This document shows positions 1-5,862 of a stretch of 7,153 nt of DNA, piece by piece; the first letter of the stretch is position 1; each line of letters starts with the position of its first letter. The notes beneath the pieces were generated by a model. The model saw only the letters and a list, made by a program, of their open reading frames with translations, was not told the origin of the DNA and ran no database searches. The stretch comes from Conexibacter sp. (GTDB lineage: Bacteria > Actinomycetota > Thermoleophilia > Solirubrobacterales > Solirubrobacteraceae). The translations under genes were made by a program, and so were the position numbers. The stretch spans positions 1 to 7,153 of the forward strand of contig JAOPZP010000239.1 in NCBI GenBank assembly GCA_025964055.1, in the 5' to 3' direction.

Positions 1-327
1 CAGAAGCTCGTCGGCGACGGCGAGGTCGTGTTGGACGAGCGCGACGACTGGAGCGAGCACCGGCCGTCGGCCAAGGACGAGAACGCGTTCATCGAGGAGC
101 ACGGGTACGCCGAGTACGGGCACTGGCACCTGGCCGTCGACGACGAGGCCGACCCGGAGACCAAGGGCCACTACAAGTTCCCCTACGGCGACTTCCGCAA
201 GGTCCATCGCTGCGGCGTGCTGGCCGCCGAGTCCCGGGCGGGCCAGCGCAAGTACGACGACGTCGAGTCCGCCGCCGCGCACCTGCACGGGATGCTCGAG
301 GCGCTGCGGCGCGTCGGCCAGCGCTGA
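1..327 (+). CDS. Small acidic conserved protein, 3' part (5' end outside or at window edge)
   Basis: The frame is open from base 1 to a TGA at 325-327, giving 108 visible residues. An internal GTG at 28 could be the start, but the frame continues upstream to the edge without a stop and the residues before it look coding, so I treat the gene as 5'-partial. The protein is soluble, with no signal peptide or membrane segment, and rich in Asp, Glu and His. Its core carries aromatic and charged blocks (DDWSEHRPS, EYGHWHLAVD, KGHYKFPYGDFRKVHRCG) followed by a short helical tail. From memory it resembles a family of roughly 90-residue actinobacterial proteins of unknown function, with related segments in some phage-derived proteins; I could not check this. 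No catalytic motif is obvious. It is separated from gtrA by 305 bases and probably belongs to a different transcription unit. The coding call is firm because the composition is unlike the Arg/Ala-rich shadow frames; the function is unknown. Confidence 0.72.
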   Translation, partial: QKLVGDGEVVLDERDDWSEHRPSAKDENAFIEEHGYAEYGHWHLAVDDEADPETKGHYKFPYGDFRKVHRCGVLAAESRAGQRKYDDVESAAAHLHGMLEALRRVGQR

Positions 328-335
328 GCGCCCGA

Positions 336-361
336 GCGCCTGGCCGTGCTCGCCCTGGCGC
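336..361 (+). terminator. GC-rich hairpin just after the stop of the first gene
   Basis: Arms gcgcc (336-340) and ggcgc (357-361) pair perfectly. After one T-T mismatch the stem continues for two more G-C pairs around a 10-base loop. It starts nine bases after the TGA at 325-327. There is no T-run behind it, so it could be a GC-type terminator or mRNA 3'-end stabiliser; such short stems are also common by chance at this GC content. Confidence 0.3.
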
Positions 362-403
362 AAGAGCTATGGAGACCTTGGACACCTCACCCCAGAACGC
401 AGA

Positions 404-439
404 CGACCTCCTGCGACGAGGATGAGTCGCAGGAGGTCG
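404..439 (+). terminator. Perfect 14-bp inverted repeat with 8-base loop (terminator or regulatory hairpin)
   Basis: The arms cgacctcctgcgac (404-417) and gtcgcaggaggtcg (426-439) are exact reverse complements, separated by gaggatga. This is by far the strongest hairpin in the gap and is too long for chance. It sits 77 bases after the first gene's stop and about 190 bases before the gtrA start. No T-tract follows on either strand. It may be a Rho-independent-like terminator of the kind high-GC actinobacteria use without a U-run, or an RNA switch in the gtrA leader, or a protein-binding inverted repeat. The hairpin itself is certain; its role is not. Confidence 0.6.
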
Positions 440-450
440 GTACGGGTCCG

Positions 451-481
451 ACCCAGCCTTAAGGAAGCCGAACCGCTGGGT
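451..481 (+). repeat. 7-bp inverted repeat acccagc / gctgggt
   Basis: The arms at 451-457 and 475-481 are exact reverse complements around a 17-base loop, whose start lies within the small palindrome ccttaagg (457-464). It begins 12 bases after the 14-bp hairpin, so the two could form tandem stems in one leader RNA. It also overlaps the weak -10-like element at 481-486, so an operator role is possible. The function is unknown. Confidence 0.35.
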
Positions 482-632
482 AGATTAGACCGGGCCGACG
501 CCTCTCCGCAAGCGTGGCGGGCGTCCGTTCAGGAAGTTTCCCCCGATCGGGTGAGGAGCGGTCGCTGACGAGCCCGTGCCTGGGCGGCAAAAGCGCCTCC
601 CTGGCAGCGCGGCGGCGATTAGGGTCGGAGGC

Positions 633-1064
633 ATGTCGGCGACCCGTCCCGCGCTCCGCACGATCCTCGGGCCGTCGGGCCTCATCAACGCCGAGATGCT
701 GCGCTACGTGGTGGGCGGCTCGTTCACGACGGTCTGGTACGTCGGCCTGACGCTGACCCTCTCGGGCCCTCTGGACGTGCCGATCCAGCTCGCCATCCCG
801 GTCTGCTACGCCACCGCGCTGATGCTGCACTTCCTCCTGCAGCGGCGCTTCGTCTTCCGGCGCGAGGCGGGGTTCGCGCTCGGGCGCGGGCGCCAGCTGC
901 GCCGCTACCTGTCGACCGCGTTGATCCAGTACTCGCTGGCCGCGCTGTGCACCGCCACGCTCCCGACGCTGCTGCACGCCCGCGAGCGCCTGGTCTACGC
1001 GGTCACCGCGCTCACGCTCGCGGCGTTCACGTTCCTGATCCTGCGCGCGCACGTGTTTCACTGA
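633..1064 (+). CDS. GtrA-family four-helix membrane protein
   Basis: This 143-residue protein has about four membrane helices (roughly residues 23-43, 51-69, 92-112 and 120-137) and matches the GtrA family in length and layout. Members are small inner-membrane proteins thought to help move or present polyprenyl-linked sugars for glycan modification; that role is family knowledge, not proven here. Typical family landmarks are seen: MLRYVVGG opening helix 1, a charged exit QRRFVFRR after helix 2 (residues 70-77), and a C-terminal LRAHVFH. The usual Asn in the helix 2 exit is His66. ATG 633 is chosen because the helix-1 region then begins about 20 residues in, as expected; an upstream GTG at 576 would add 19 non-family residues. 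GGAGG at 627-631 lies only one base before the ATG, so AGGG at 621-624 (8-base gap) may be the working ribosome site. The gene converges on the leftward glycan operon and overlaps its last gene by 38 bases. Confidence 0.85.
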   Translation: MSATRPALRTILGPSGLINAEMLRYVVGGSFTTVWYVGLTLTLSGPLDVPIQLAIPVCYATALMLHFLLQRRFVFRREAGFALGRGRQLRRYLSTALIQYSLAALCTATLPTLLHARERLVYAVTALTLAAFTFLILRAHVFH

Positions 1065-2673
1065 GCCCGCCGGCGAGGAGCGCCTCGCGCTCCGCGGCGG
1101 ATGTGCTGCGCCGACCGACCTCCAGCAGCCAGCGGCCCAACCCGTACAGGTAGTCGCCCATCGCGCGGTCGTACAGCGGCGCCATGTTGACGAACACGAG
1201 CGCGTCGATCACGCCGACGGCCCGGGCGTCGACCGCTGCGGCGGAGCACCAGCGCCAGAGCGCCGCGCGGGCGGCGCGGCGGGCGTCGGTGTCGGGGTGC
1301 TCCAGCGTCCATCCGCCGTCGGCGCCGGTCGTCAGCGAGAACGTCCGCGCGCTCATCACCGACTCGGGCAGCTCCAGCGTGTGCAGGAGCTTGGCCAGGT
1401 CGTACAGCTGGTCGCCGCGATCGGCCAGGTCGCCGAACGCGTCGCGCCAGTCGATGAGCCGGTACCCGTCCGGGCTCATGATGATGTTGCCCTCGTGCAG
1501 GTCGCCGTGGAACCCGGTGGGGCGTGCGGCGGCGACCAAGCCGGGAAGCTCGCGCTCCAGGGCTTCGGCCACGGTCGCCGTGGCGACGCCGTTGATGATG
1601 AGACCCCTCGGGGGCTCGTCGACCTCCCGCGCGGCCAGGAACTCGGCCAGCCGCGCCAGGGTCTTGTCGCGATAGAAGGCCTCGACGGCGCCGGCGAACG
1701 CCGCGCCACCCCGGCGGGGACTCCACAGCGCAGCGCTCGCCCAGTCCAGGAACGAGGTCGCCTCGGCCGCGTCGAGGCGGTCGCGCAGCGTCTCGCCCGC
1801 GACGCGCTCGTAGGCCAGCCACCCCGCCGGCGCCGGGATCGTCACCGGGACCGCGGCACCCAGGTCACGGGCGCGCGCGACGCGCCGCTCGGCCCCGGCC
1901 GGATCGCGGAACCACTTCACCACGCGGTCGGGCAGCAGGTACGTCACGTCGCTCGGCGCCCGCCCGCCCGAGGGCGCCTCGGCGAAGCGCCGCCGCGCCT
2001 GCTCGTAGGTCTCGGTCGTGCCGGCGTCGAGCCAGTCGCATGGGACCGTCCGGACCGGCACGCCCGCGGCGAGGAGACCCGCGAACCCCGGGGTGACCTG
2101 GAGCTCGCCGTCGTCGCCCGCCGCGCGCGCGGCCGCCACGAACACCGCGGGCTCGGCGATCCAGGCGACGCCCACGAACGCCAGCGCCGACGGTCCGGTC
2201 CGCTCCTGGAAGCCCGTGACGTGACCGTCCTCGTCGGTCTCCAGCGTCAGGTACGCCGTCGGATCGGCGACCGGGGCGACGCCCATCCACGACGGTCCCG
2301 CCAGGGCCGGCACGCCGGTGACGATCGCGTCCGCGGCGGTCAGCGCGAACGGCTCGGTCAGGTGCTCGGCGCAGGCCAGCAGCGAGCAGCCCGGACCCGA
2401 GCCGGGGCCGTCGAAGTTCTCCACCTCGACCGTCCGCACGTCGCGGTCGGGGTGCGCCAGCGCCAGGTAGGCCCGCACCTGCTCGGCGCGATGGCCGACG
2501 GCCACGACGAACCGCGCGTCGGCCGGGAACGCCTCGATGACGTGCGTCAGCACCGCCCGGTTGCCGAGCGGCACGAGCGCCTTGTGCAGCGCGCCGTCGG
2601 CGAAGCCCATGCGCGTGCCGCGCCCCGCGGCGAGCAGGCACACCAGCGGACCGCGGCGGCGCGCGCCGCTCAC
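1027..2673 (-). CDS. Fused nucleotidyltransferase and APH-type kinase for an activated sugar or similar small molecule
   Basis: The protein has 548 residues and two domains. Residues about 9-230 are a GT-A-fold nucleotidyltransferase: LLAAGRGTRMG (13-23) binds the NTP, Lys31 lies in HKALVPL, Asp115 in LTAADAIV is the likely metal ligand, and WLDAGTTETYEQA (214-226) closes the domain. Residues about 242-510 are an APH/choline-kinase-like phosphotransferase: Lys253 (VVKWF) as ATP-binding lysine, the Brenner-type loop HGDLHEGN (389-396) with catalytic Asp391, and the metal-binding IDWRD (407-411). The pair could phosphorylate a small molecule and then couple it to an NTP, as AmgK plus MurU do for MurNAc or LicA plus LicC do for choline. 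Substrate and nucleotide cannot be told. GTG 2673 overlaps the upstream stop as GTGA and has GGAGG at 2682-2678, a 4-base gap; the adjacent GTG 2676 would be too close. The 3' end runs 38 bases into the convergent gtrA. The same frame stays open upstream to 3432, but that part is a shadow of the methyltransferase gene. Confidence 0.87.
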   Translation of the reverse strand: MSGARRRGPLVCLLAAGRGTRMGFADGALHKALVPLGNRAVLTHVIEAFPADARFVVAVGHRAEQVRAYLALAHPDRDVRTVEVENFDGPGSGPGCSLLACAEHLTEPFALTAADAIVTGVPALAGPSWMGVAPVADPTAYLTLETDEDGHVTGFQERTGPSALAFVGVAWIAEPAVFVAAARAAGDDGELQVTPGFAGLLAAGVPVRTVPCDWLDAGTTETYEQARRRFAEAPSGGRAPSDVTYLLPDRVVKWFRDPAGAERRVARARDLGAAVPVTIPAPAGWLAYERVAGETLRDRLDAAEATSFLDWASAALWSPRRGGAAFAGAVEAFYRDKTLARLAEFLAAREVDEPPRGLIINGVATATVAEALERELPGLVAAARPTGFHGDLHEGNIIMSPDGYRLIDWRDAFGDLADRGDQLYDLAKLLHTLELPESVMSARTFSLTTGADGGWTLEHPDTDARRAARAALWRWCSAAAVDARAVGVIDALVFVNMAPLYDRAMGDYLYGLGRWLLEVGRRSTSAAEREALLAGGLSETRARAGSGT

Positions 2674-3833
2674 CACACCTCCACCGCCGGCGCGAGCTCC
2701 CGCAGCTGCTGGGTGATCTCCGCGGTGTAATGGGCGGCGCGAACGATCACGGCCGCGCCGCCCTCCTGCGCCAGCACTCCCGGCGCCCGCACCGTCAGGT
2801 CCGTCCCGTACAGCCGCAGCCCCTGCTTGGTCGGGTCGTTGTCGAGCACGGCGGCGACGCGCGCCTCCGGGAACCCGCAGCCGAGCAGGAACTGCGAGAA
2901 GACGTGCCCGCCGAAGAGGAACACGGGGCCCTCGAACTCCGCGGCGCGCGCCGCCAACTCCGCGGCATCGCGCCGGGCCGCCGCGACGAAGCGGGCGAAC
3001 GCCCGCGCGCCCTCCACCGCGCACGGCGGCTCCCCGGCGCGGCCCGGCCGGCCGTCGGCGACTGCCGCGACGAAGATGCTGTGGCGCTCGAAGCGCCGCA
3101 GGGCCTCGAGCTCGAAGCCGGCGTCCTGCAGCATCCACAGCAGCGTCGGGATCCCGAAGAAGTACGTGTGCTCGAAGTTCAGCGCGTTGGCGCCCGAGCG
3201 GTCCAGGAGGGCCGCCAGGTCGGGGACCGACACCACCATCAACGTCCCGGGCTGCGCCTGCTCGCGCATCGTGTGCAGGAACGCGCGCGGCCGGTAGAGG
3301 TGCTCGAGCAGGTGGCTGTGGACGATGGTGTCGGCGGCGCCCACGGTCTCGCCGGCGTCCTCCACGAACGCCTCCACGAGCCGCACCGGCTCCTGCGCGA
3401 CGAACGTCGGGTTGGGCTCGACGACCGTCCACGCCTCGGTCGCGTGGGCCGCCACGTAGCGGCGCGCCAGCGCCCCGCTCGCACCGCCGACCTCGACGAC
3501 CTGCCGCGGCGCGTGCCCGGCCAGCAGCGTGACGAGCGCGTCGTGGTGGCGCCCCCAGACACCGCCGACCGCGCCGTTGTGCTGGGCCTGGTAGACGAGC
3601 TCCAGCGGCGCCAGGTCCGCCAGCTGCAGGCAGCCGCAGCGCTCGCAGCCGGCCCAGCGCTGGTCGGCGAAGGCATCCTCGCCCGGCGGCTGGTCGGTGC
3701 AGCCCATGTGGACGGGGACGCGCAGCAGCTCCAGCGCGGGGCGCAGCGGCCCCGACCCGCAGGCGGCGCAGGCGTCGCGCGGCTCGCAGGTCGCCAGCGC
3801 CCGGCCGCGGCGGTCCACGACCGGGGTGCTCAC
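2670..3833 (-). CDS. SAM-dependent methyltransferase of the sugar C-methyltransferase type
   Basis: The 387 residues show the three-part layout of sugar C-methyltransferases (NovU/TylC3/EryBIII type). An N-terminal zinc-like module has C22xxC25 and C63xxC66. A SAM-binding Rossmann core has motif I VVEVGGASGALA (112-123), an acidic VVEPN strand end, and the SHLLEHLYRPRAFL helix with its EH pair. The C-terminal Rossmann-like lobe has FLFGGHVFSQFLLGCG, a VLDNDP turn with KQG, and a final AHYTAEI. Family members add methyl groups to NDP-sugars, usually 4-keto-6-deoxy sugars, or to other oxidised substrates. No sugar 4,6-dehydratase is in the window, so the substrate may differ. GTG 3833 overlaps the previous stop as GTGA, and GAGGAGG at 3850-3844 sits 10 bases upstream. 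The frame is open further upstream to 4517, but that part is antisense-register noise over the glycosyltransferase. It overlaps the next gene by 4 bases. Confidence 0.85.
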   Translation of the reverse strand: MSTPVVDRRGRALATCEPRDACAACGSGPLRPALELLRVPVHMGCTDQPPGEDAFADQRWAGCERCGCLQLADLAPLELVYQAQHNGAVGGVWGRHHDALVTLLAGHAPRQVVEVGGASGALARRYVAAHATEAWTVVEPNPTFVAQEPVRLVEAFVEDAGETVGAADTIVHSHLLEHLYRPRAFLHTMREQAQPGTLMVVSVPDLAALLDRSGANALNFEHTYFFGIPTLLWMLQDAGFELEALRRFERHSIFVAAVADGRPGRAGEPPCAVEGARAFARFVAAARRDAAELAARAAEFEGPVFLFGGHVFSQFLLGCGFPEARVAAVLDNDPTKQGLRLYGTDLTVRAPGVLAQEGGAAVIVRAAHYTAEITQQLRELAPAVEVW

Positions 3834-4675
3834 GAGACGGGCGCCTCCTCGGGCAGCAGCCGGTACGGCGCCAGCGACGGGTGCAGCACGAAGAACCGGT
3901 CGTACCAGAGCCGCGCGTACTCCTGGAACTGCAGCCGCGTCGTGAACCCGTACTTGCGCCGCATCCACTGGAAGCCCTCGTCGAAGACCTTGCGGGCGTT
4001 GATGTCGTAGGGGTCGGTCCGGATCAGGTCGGCCCGCGTCTTGAGCAGCTCCTGGTCCTCGCGCAGCGAGCACGCCGTGCTCAGCGCCGTCGCGTAGTCG
4101 TTGATGTAGCCCTTGACGATCAGCTCGGTGTCGGTGCCGTAGCTGCGGAAGTTGCTGCCGTCGAAGATCGGCCCGTGGTCGGTGCCCTGGTGGTCGATGA
4201 TCAGGTCGACGAAGCAGCGGCGCAGCATCCACGCGTGGTGGTTGATGTGCCAGACGTAGCGCAGCGAGTCGGGGCCGACGAGGTCCTGCTCGGGCCACGT
4301 CTCCCCGCACGGCGAGATGATCCCCACCTGCGGGTGCGCCTCCATCTGGTCGAGCAGGCGCGTCACGACGGGGCCGTCGAGCTGCACCGTCGCGCGGACC
4401 AGGAAGAGGAAGTCGTAGTCCTGCAGCCGGCCGCTGCGGATCAGCTCCATGACGCCGAGGTTGAACCCGCGCGCCGGGCGCAGCCCCTCCCTCATCGCCT
4501 CGTCCCAGCTGGCCCACGTCGTGTGGTGCTCCGACAGCTTGTCGCGGTCGGTCCCGGCCTCCACGACGTAGATGTCGGTCTCCTCGAGGTCGTACCGGCG
4601 GAACGTGCTGACGAGCCGGTCCACCGCGTGCGGGAGGTTGCGGGAGAGGATGACGATGGCGACGCGACGCCTCAT
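3830..4675 (-). CDS. GT-A-type (family 2-like) glycosyltransferase with atypical metal site
   Basis: The 281-residue soluble protein opens with a Rossmann strand and turn, VAIVILSRNLPHAVDRLV (5-22), as in GT2 enzymes, then has the usual ARGFNLGVMELI (68-79), DYDFLFLVRATVQL (86-99) and HPQVGIISPCG (114-124) blocks. These match the GT2 order of nucleotide pocket, guest helix, DXD strand and following helix. The DXD position, normally NND or DDD, reads VRAT (93-96) with no acidic residue. The later ED-type segment reads TDTELIVKGY (181-190), preceded by GSNFRSYG and followed by a His/Trp/Arg-rich C-terminal third. It may be a metal-independent or divergent transferase, or a GT-fold protein with another role. 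No membrane segment is seen. ATG 4675 overlaps the aldolase stop as ATGA, with only a weak AGG-type ribosome site. As part of the operon it probably transfers the unit made by the neighbouring enzymes, which is inference. Confidence 0.68.
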   Translation of the reverse strand: MRRRVAIVILSRNLPHAVDRLVSTFRRYDLEETDIYVVEAGTDRDKLSEHHTTWASWDEAMREGLRPARGFNLGVMELIRSGRLQDYDFLFLVRATVQLDGPVVTRLLDQMEAHPQVGIISPCGETWPEQDLVGPDSLRYVWHINHHAWMLRRCFVDLIIDHQGTDHGPIFDGSNFRSYGTDTELIVKGYINDYATALSTACSLREDQELLKTRADLIRTDPYDINARKVFDEGFQWMRRKYGFTTRLQFQEYARLWYDRFFVLHPSLAPYRLLPEEAPVS

Positions 4676-5862
4676 GGGACCAACCTGAAGGCTCTGATGT
4701 GGCGGAGGATCGACGCCTTGATCCGATCGATCAGCAGGCGGTCGAGCTCCTCGGACGTGAGGCTCACCCGGGTCAGCAGCTCGGCGCGGATCTCGGCGAA
4801 CTCGGGGGTCGAGAAGACGTAGTGGCCGGCCCAGATCGCGCGGTCGCGGTCGGTGCCGTCGCTGCCCTCCAGCTGCCACTTCTCCCACTTGCGCGTGTCG
4901 AAGGCGAGCTGCAGGAAGCGCTGGCTGAGGTCGCCGGCGCCGCGGCCCTCCATCACGGCCAGCAGGCCGAGCGTCTCCTCGATCCCGTACTCGGGCGCGA
5001 TGTTGGCGGCGTGGATCCCGAGCAGCGGATGCCACTCCAGGATCTCGGTCGGCAGGTAGTCGGTGTTGTGCTGGCGCAGGTGGGTGCCGAACTCGCGCAC
5101 GAGCGCCATGACCTGCGGCAGGTGGATCTGCGGCGGCATCTGCCCGTCGATCCGGTACGGCGCCGAGAGCGAGCCGACGTTGCGGCGCTCCATGACCTTG
5201 GTGCCGGTCTGCACGACGACGAACAGCGGGGGCGGCGCGTCGGCGTCGCGGCGGTACTCGCGCAGCGTCTGCAGCAGGCGCCGCGGCTGCTCCAGCCCCT
5301 CGGTGACGCTCGACTGCTCCTCGTCGCCGACCTCGAAGGCGATGTGGTGGCCGCCCTCGCGCGCCTGGGTCCAGCACGCGTCGTAGAGCTCCAGGAGCCG
5401 GCGCTGCGGTCCGTCGTCGGTGTCGGTCCCGGGGCAGACGCTCGTGTCGATGTGCAGGAGGTCGAAGCCTGCGTCGAGGTCGGCGAAGAACGAGTCGCGC
5501 GCCTCGTCCATCGCCTGCTCGGGCGAGGCCGGCGCCCCGCCGTTGGCGCCCTGCCACGGCCCGCCGTGGTCGCGGCACAGCAGGACGCGGTCGCGCGCGT
5601 CGCGCGGGCGCACGCGCGCGGCCAGCCGCTCGGGGGTGAGCCCGTCGACGTAGCCGCCGCCGAGCTCCTCGCTGTCGATCTGGCGCCGGCTGGCGATGAG
5701 CATGAGCGAGACGTCGTGCTCCTGGGCGATCTCGACGGCGGCGTCGACCACGTTGAGGCTCACGACGCCGACGCCGATCTGCGTGTTGGGCCAGGCGTTG
5801 GCCTGCGCGGCGAGCGCGGCGAGCCGCGGGTTGCGCTCGGCCCCGGCGGGCAGCGTGATCAC
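4672..5862 (-). CDS. GatZ/KbaZ-like class II (tagatose-bisphosphate) aldolase family protein
   Basis: The 396 residues follow the GatZ/KbaZ TIM-barrel family almost end to end. Family-like blocks are GVVSLNVVDAAVEIA (32-46), LIASRRQIDSEELGGGYVDG (55-74), LLCRDHGGPWQ (94-104), LLHIDTSVC (135-143), IAFEVGDEE (174-182), FVVVQTGTKV (214-223), RQHNTDYLPTE (263-273), GIHAANIAPEYG (282-293) and the C-terminal KASILRHIRAFR. In E. coli GatZ and KbaZ are called non-catalytic partners of the aldolases GatY and KbaY; no such partner is visible here. His99, His265 and His284 with Asp98 and Glu177 could form a metal site like that of class II fructose-bisphosphate aldolases (inference). The gene sits between a KdsC-like phosphatase and a glycosyltransferase, pointing to carbon-skeleton building for a glycan rather than galactitol breakdown. 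GTG 5862 is chosen because it overlaps the previous stop as GTGA and has a GGGG run just upstream; an ATG at 5895 would add 11 residues inside the phosphatase gene. It could be a true stand-alone aldolase or epimerase. Confidence 0.82.
   Translation of the reverse strand: MITLPAGAERNPRLAALAAQANAWPNTQIGVGVVSLNVVDAAVEIAQEHDVSLMLIASRRQIDSEELGGGYVDGLTPERLAARVRPRDARDRVLLCRDHGGPWQGANGGAPASPEQAMDEARDSFFADLDAGFDLLHIDTSVCPGTDTDDGPQRRLLELYDACWTQAREGGHHIAFEVGDEEQSSVTEGLEQPRRLLQTLREYRRDADAPPPLFVVVQTGTKVMERRNVGSLSAPYRIDGQMPPQIHLPQVMALVREFGTHLRQHNTDYLPTEILEWHPLLGIHAANIAPEYGIEETLGLLAVMEGRGAGDLSQRFLQLAFDTRKWEKWQLEGSDGTDRDRAIWAGHYVFSTPEFAEIRAELLTRVSLTSEELDRLLIDRIKASILRHIRAFRLVP

Larger units (their letters stand above)
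328..632. other. 305-base intergenic region between the small protein and gtrA
   Basis: No gene above background is visible here; longer frames are Arg-rich shadows. It holds the hairpin at 336-361, the perfect 14-bp hairpin at 404-439, a second inverted repeat at 451-481, and a short palindrome cccgatcggg at 542-551. A weak -10-like TAGATT lies at 481-486, with only a poor -35-like TTAAGG at 459-464, so any gtrA promoter is uncertain. A possible 18-codon ORF lies at 369-425. An inverted repeat (gcctcc 595-600, ggaggc 627-632) would mask the purine-rich GGAGG in front of gtrA. I compared the region by eye with 4.5S/SRP RNA, tmRNA, RNase P RNA, and cobalamin and ydaO riboswitches and found no convincing match. 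Confidence 0.6.

Noticed and set aside
459..486. Sigma-70-type promoter for gtrA (TTAAGG / TAGATT)
   Set aside because: The -35 matches only half of the consensus and the -10 overlaps a hairpin arm; too weak to list as a separate feature.
441..632. Known structured RNA or riboswitch in the gtrA leader
   Set aside because: The segment ggaagccgaaccgctggg briefly suggested a ydaO- or SRP-like core, but the other conserved parts are missing.
459..1061. 200-residue open frame on the - strand opposite gtrA
   Set aside because: Low-complexity Arg/Glu/Gln/Ala-rich translation, no motifs, and exactly antisense to a clear GtrA protein.
1297..2730. 477-residue open frame on the + strand
   Set aside because: Arg/His/Gly-rich shadow of the nucleotidyltransferase-kinase gene; high GC removes stop codons in this register.
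2674..3432. Upstream extension of the nucleotidyltransferase-kinase frame
   Set aside because: It overlaps the methyltransferase in another frame, is Arg/Ala/Gly-rich noise, and the GTGA junction with a ribosome site places the true start at 2673.
2730..4010. 426-residue open frame on the + strand
   Set aside because: Antisense to the methyltransferase and glycosyltransferase; repetitive Arg/Gln/His composition with no domain.
3834..5578. Upstream extensions of the methyltransferase (to 4517) and glycosyltransferase (to 5578) frames
   Set aside because: They run over neighbouring real genes in shifted frames; the 4-base overlaps and family N-termini set the starts at 3833 and 4675.
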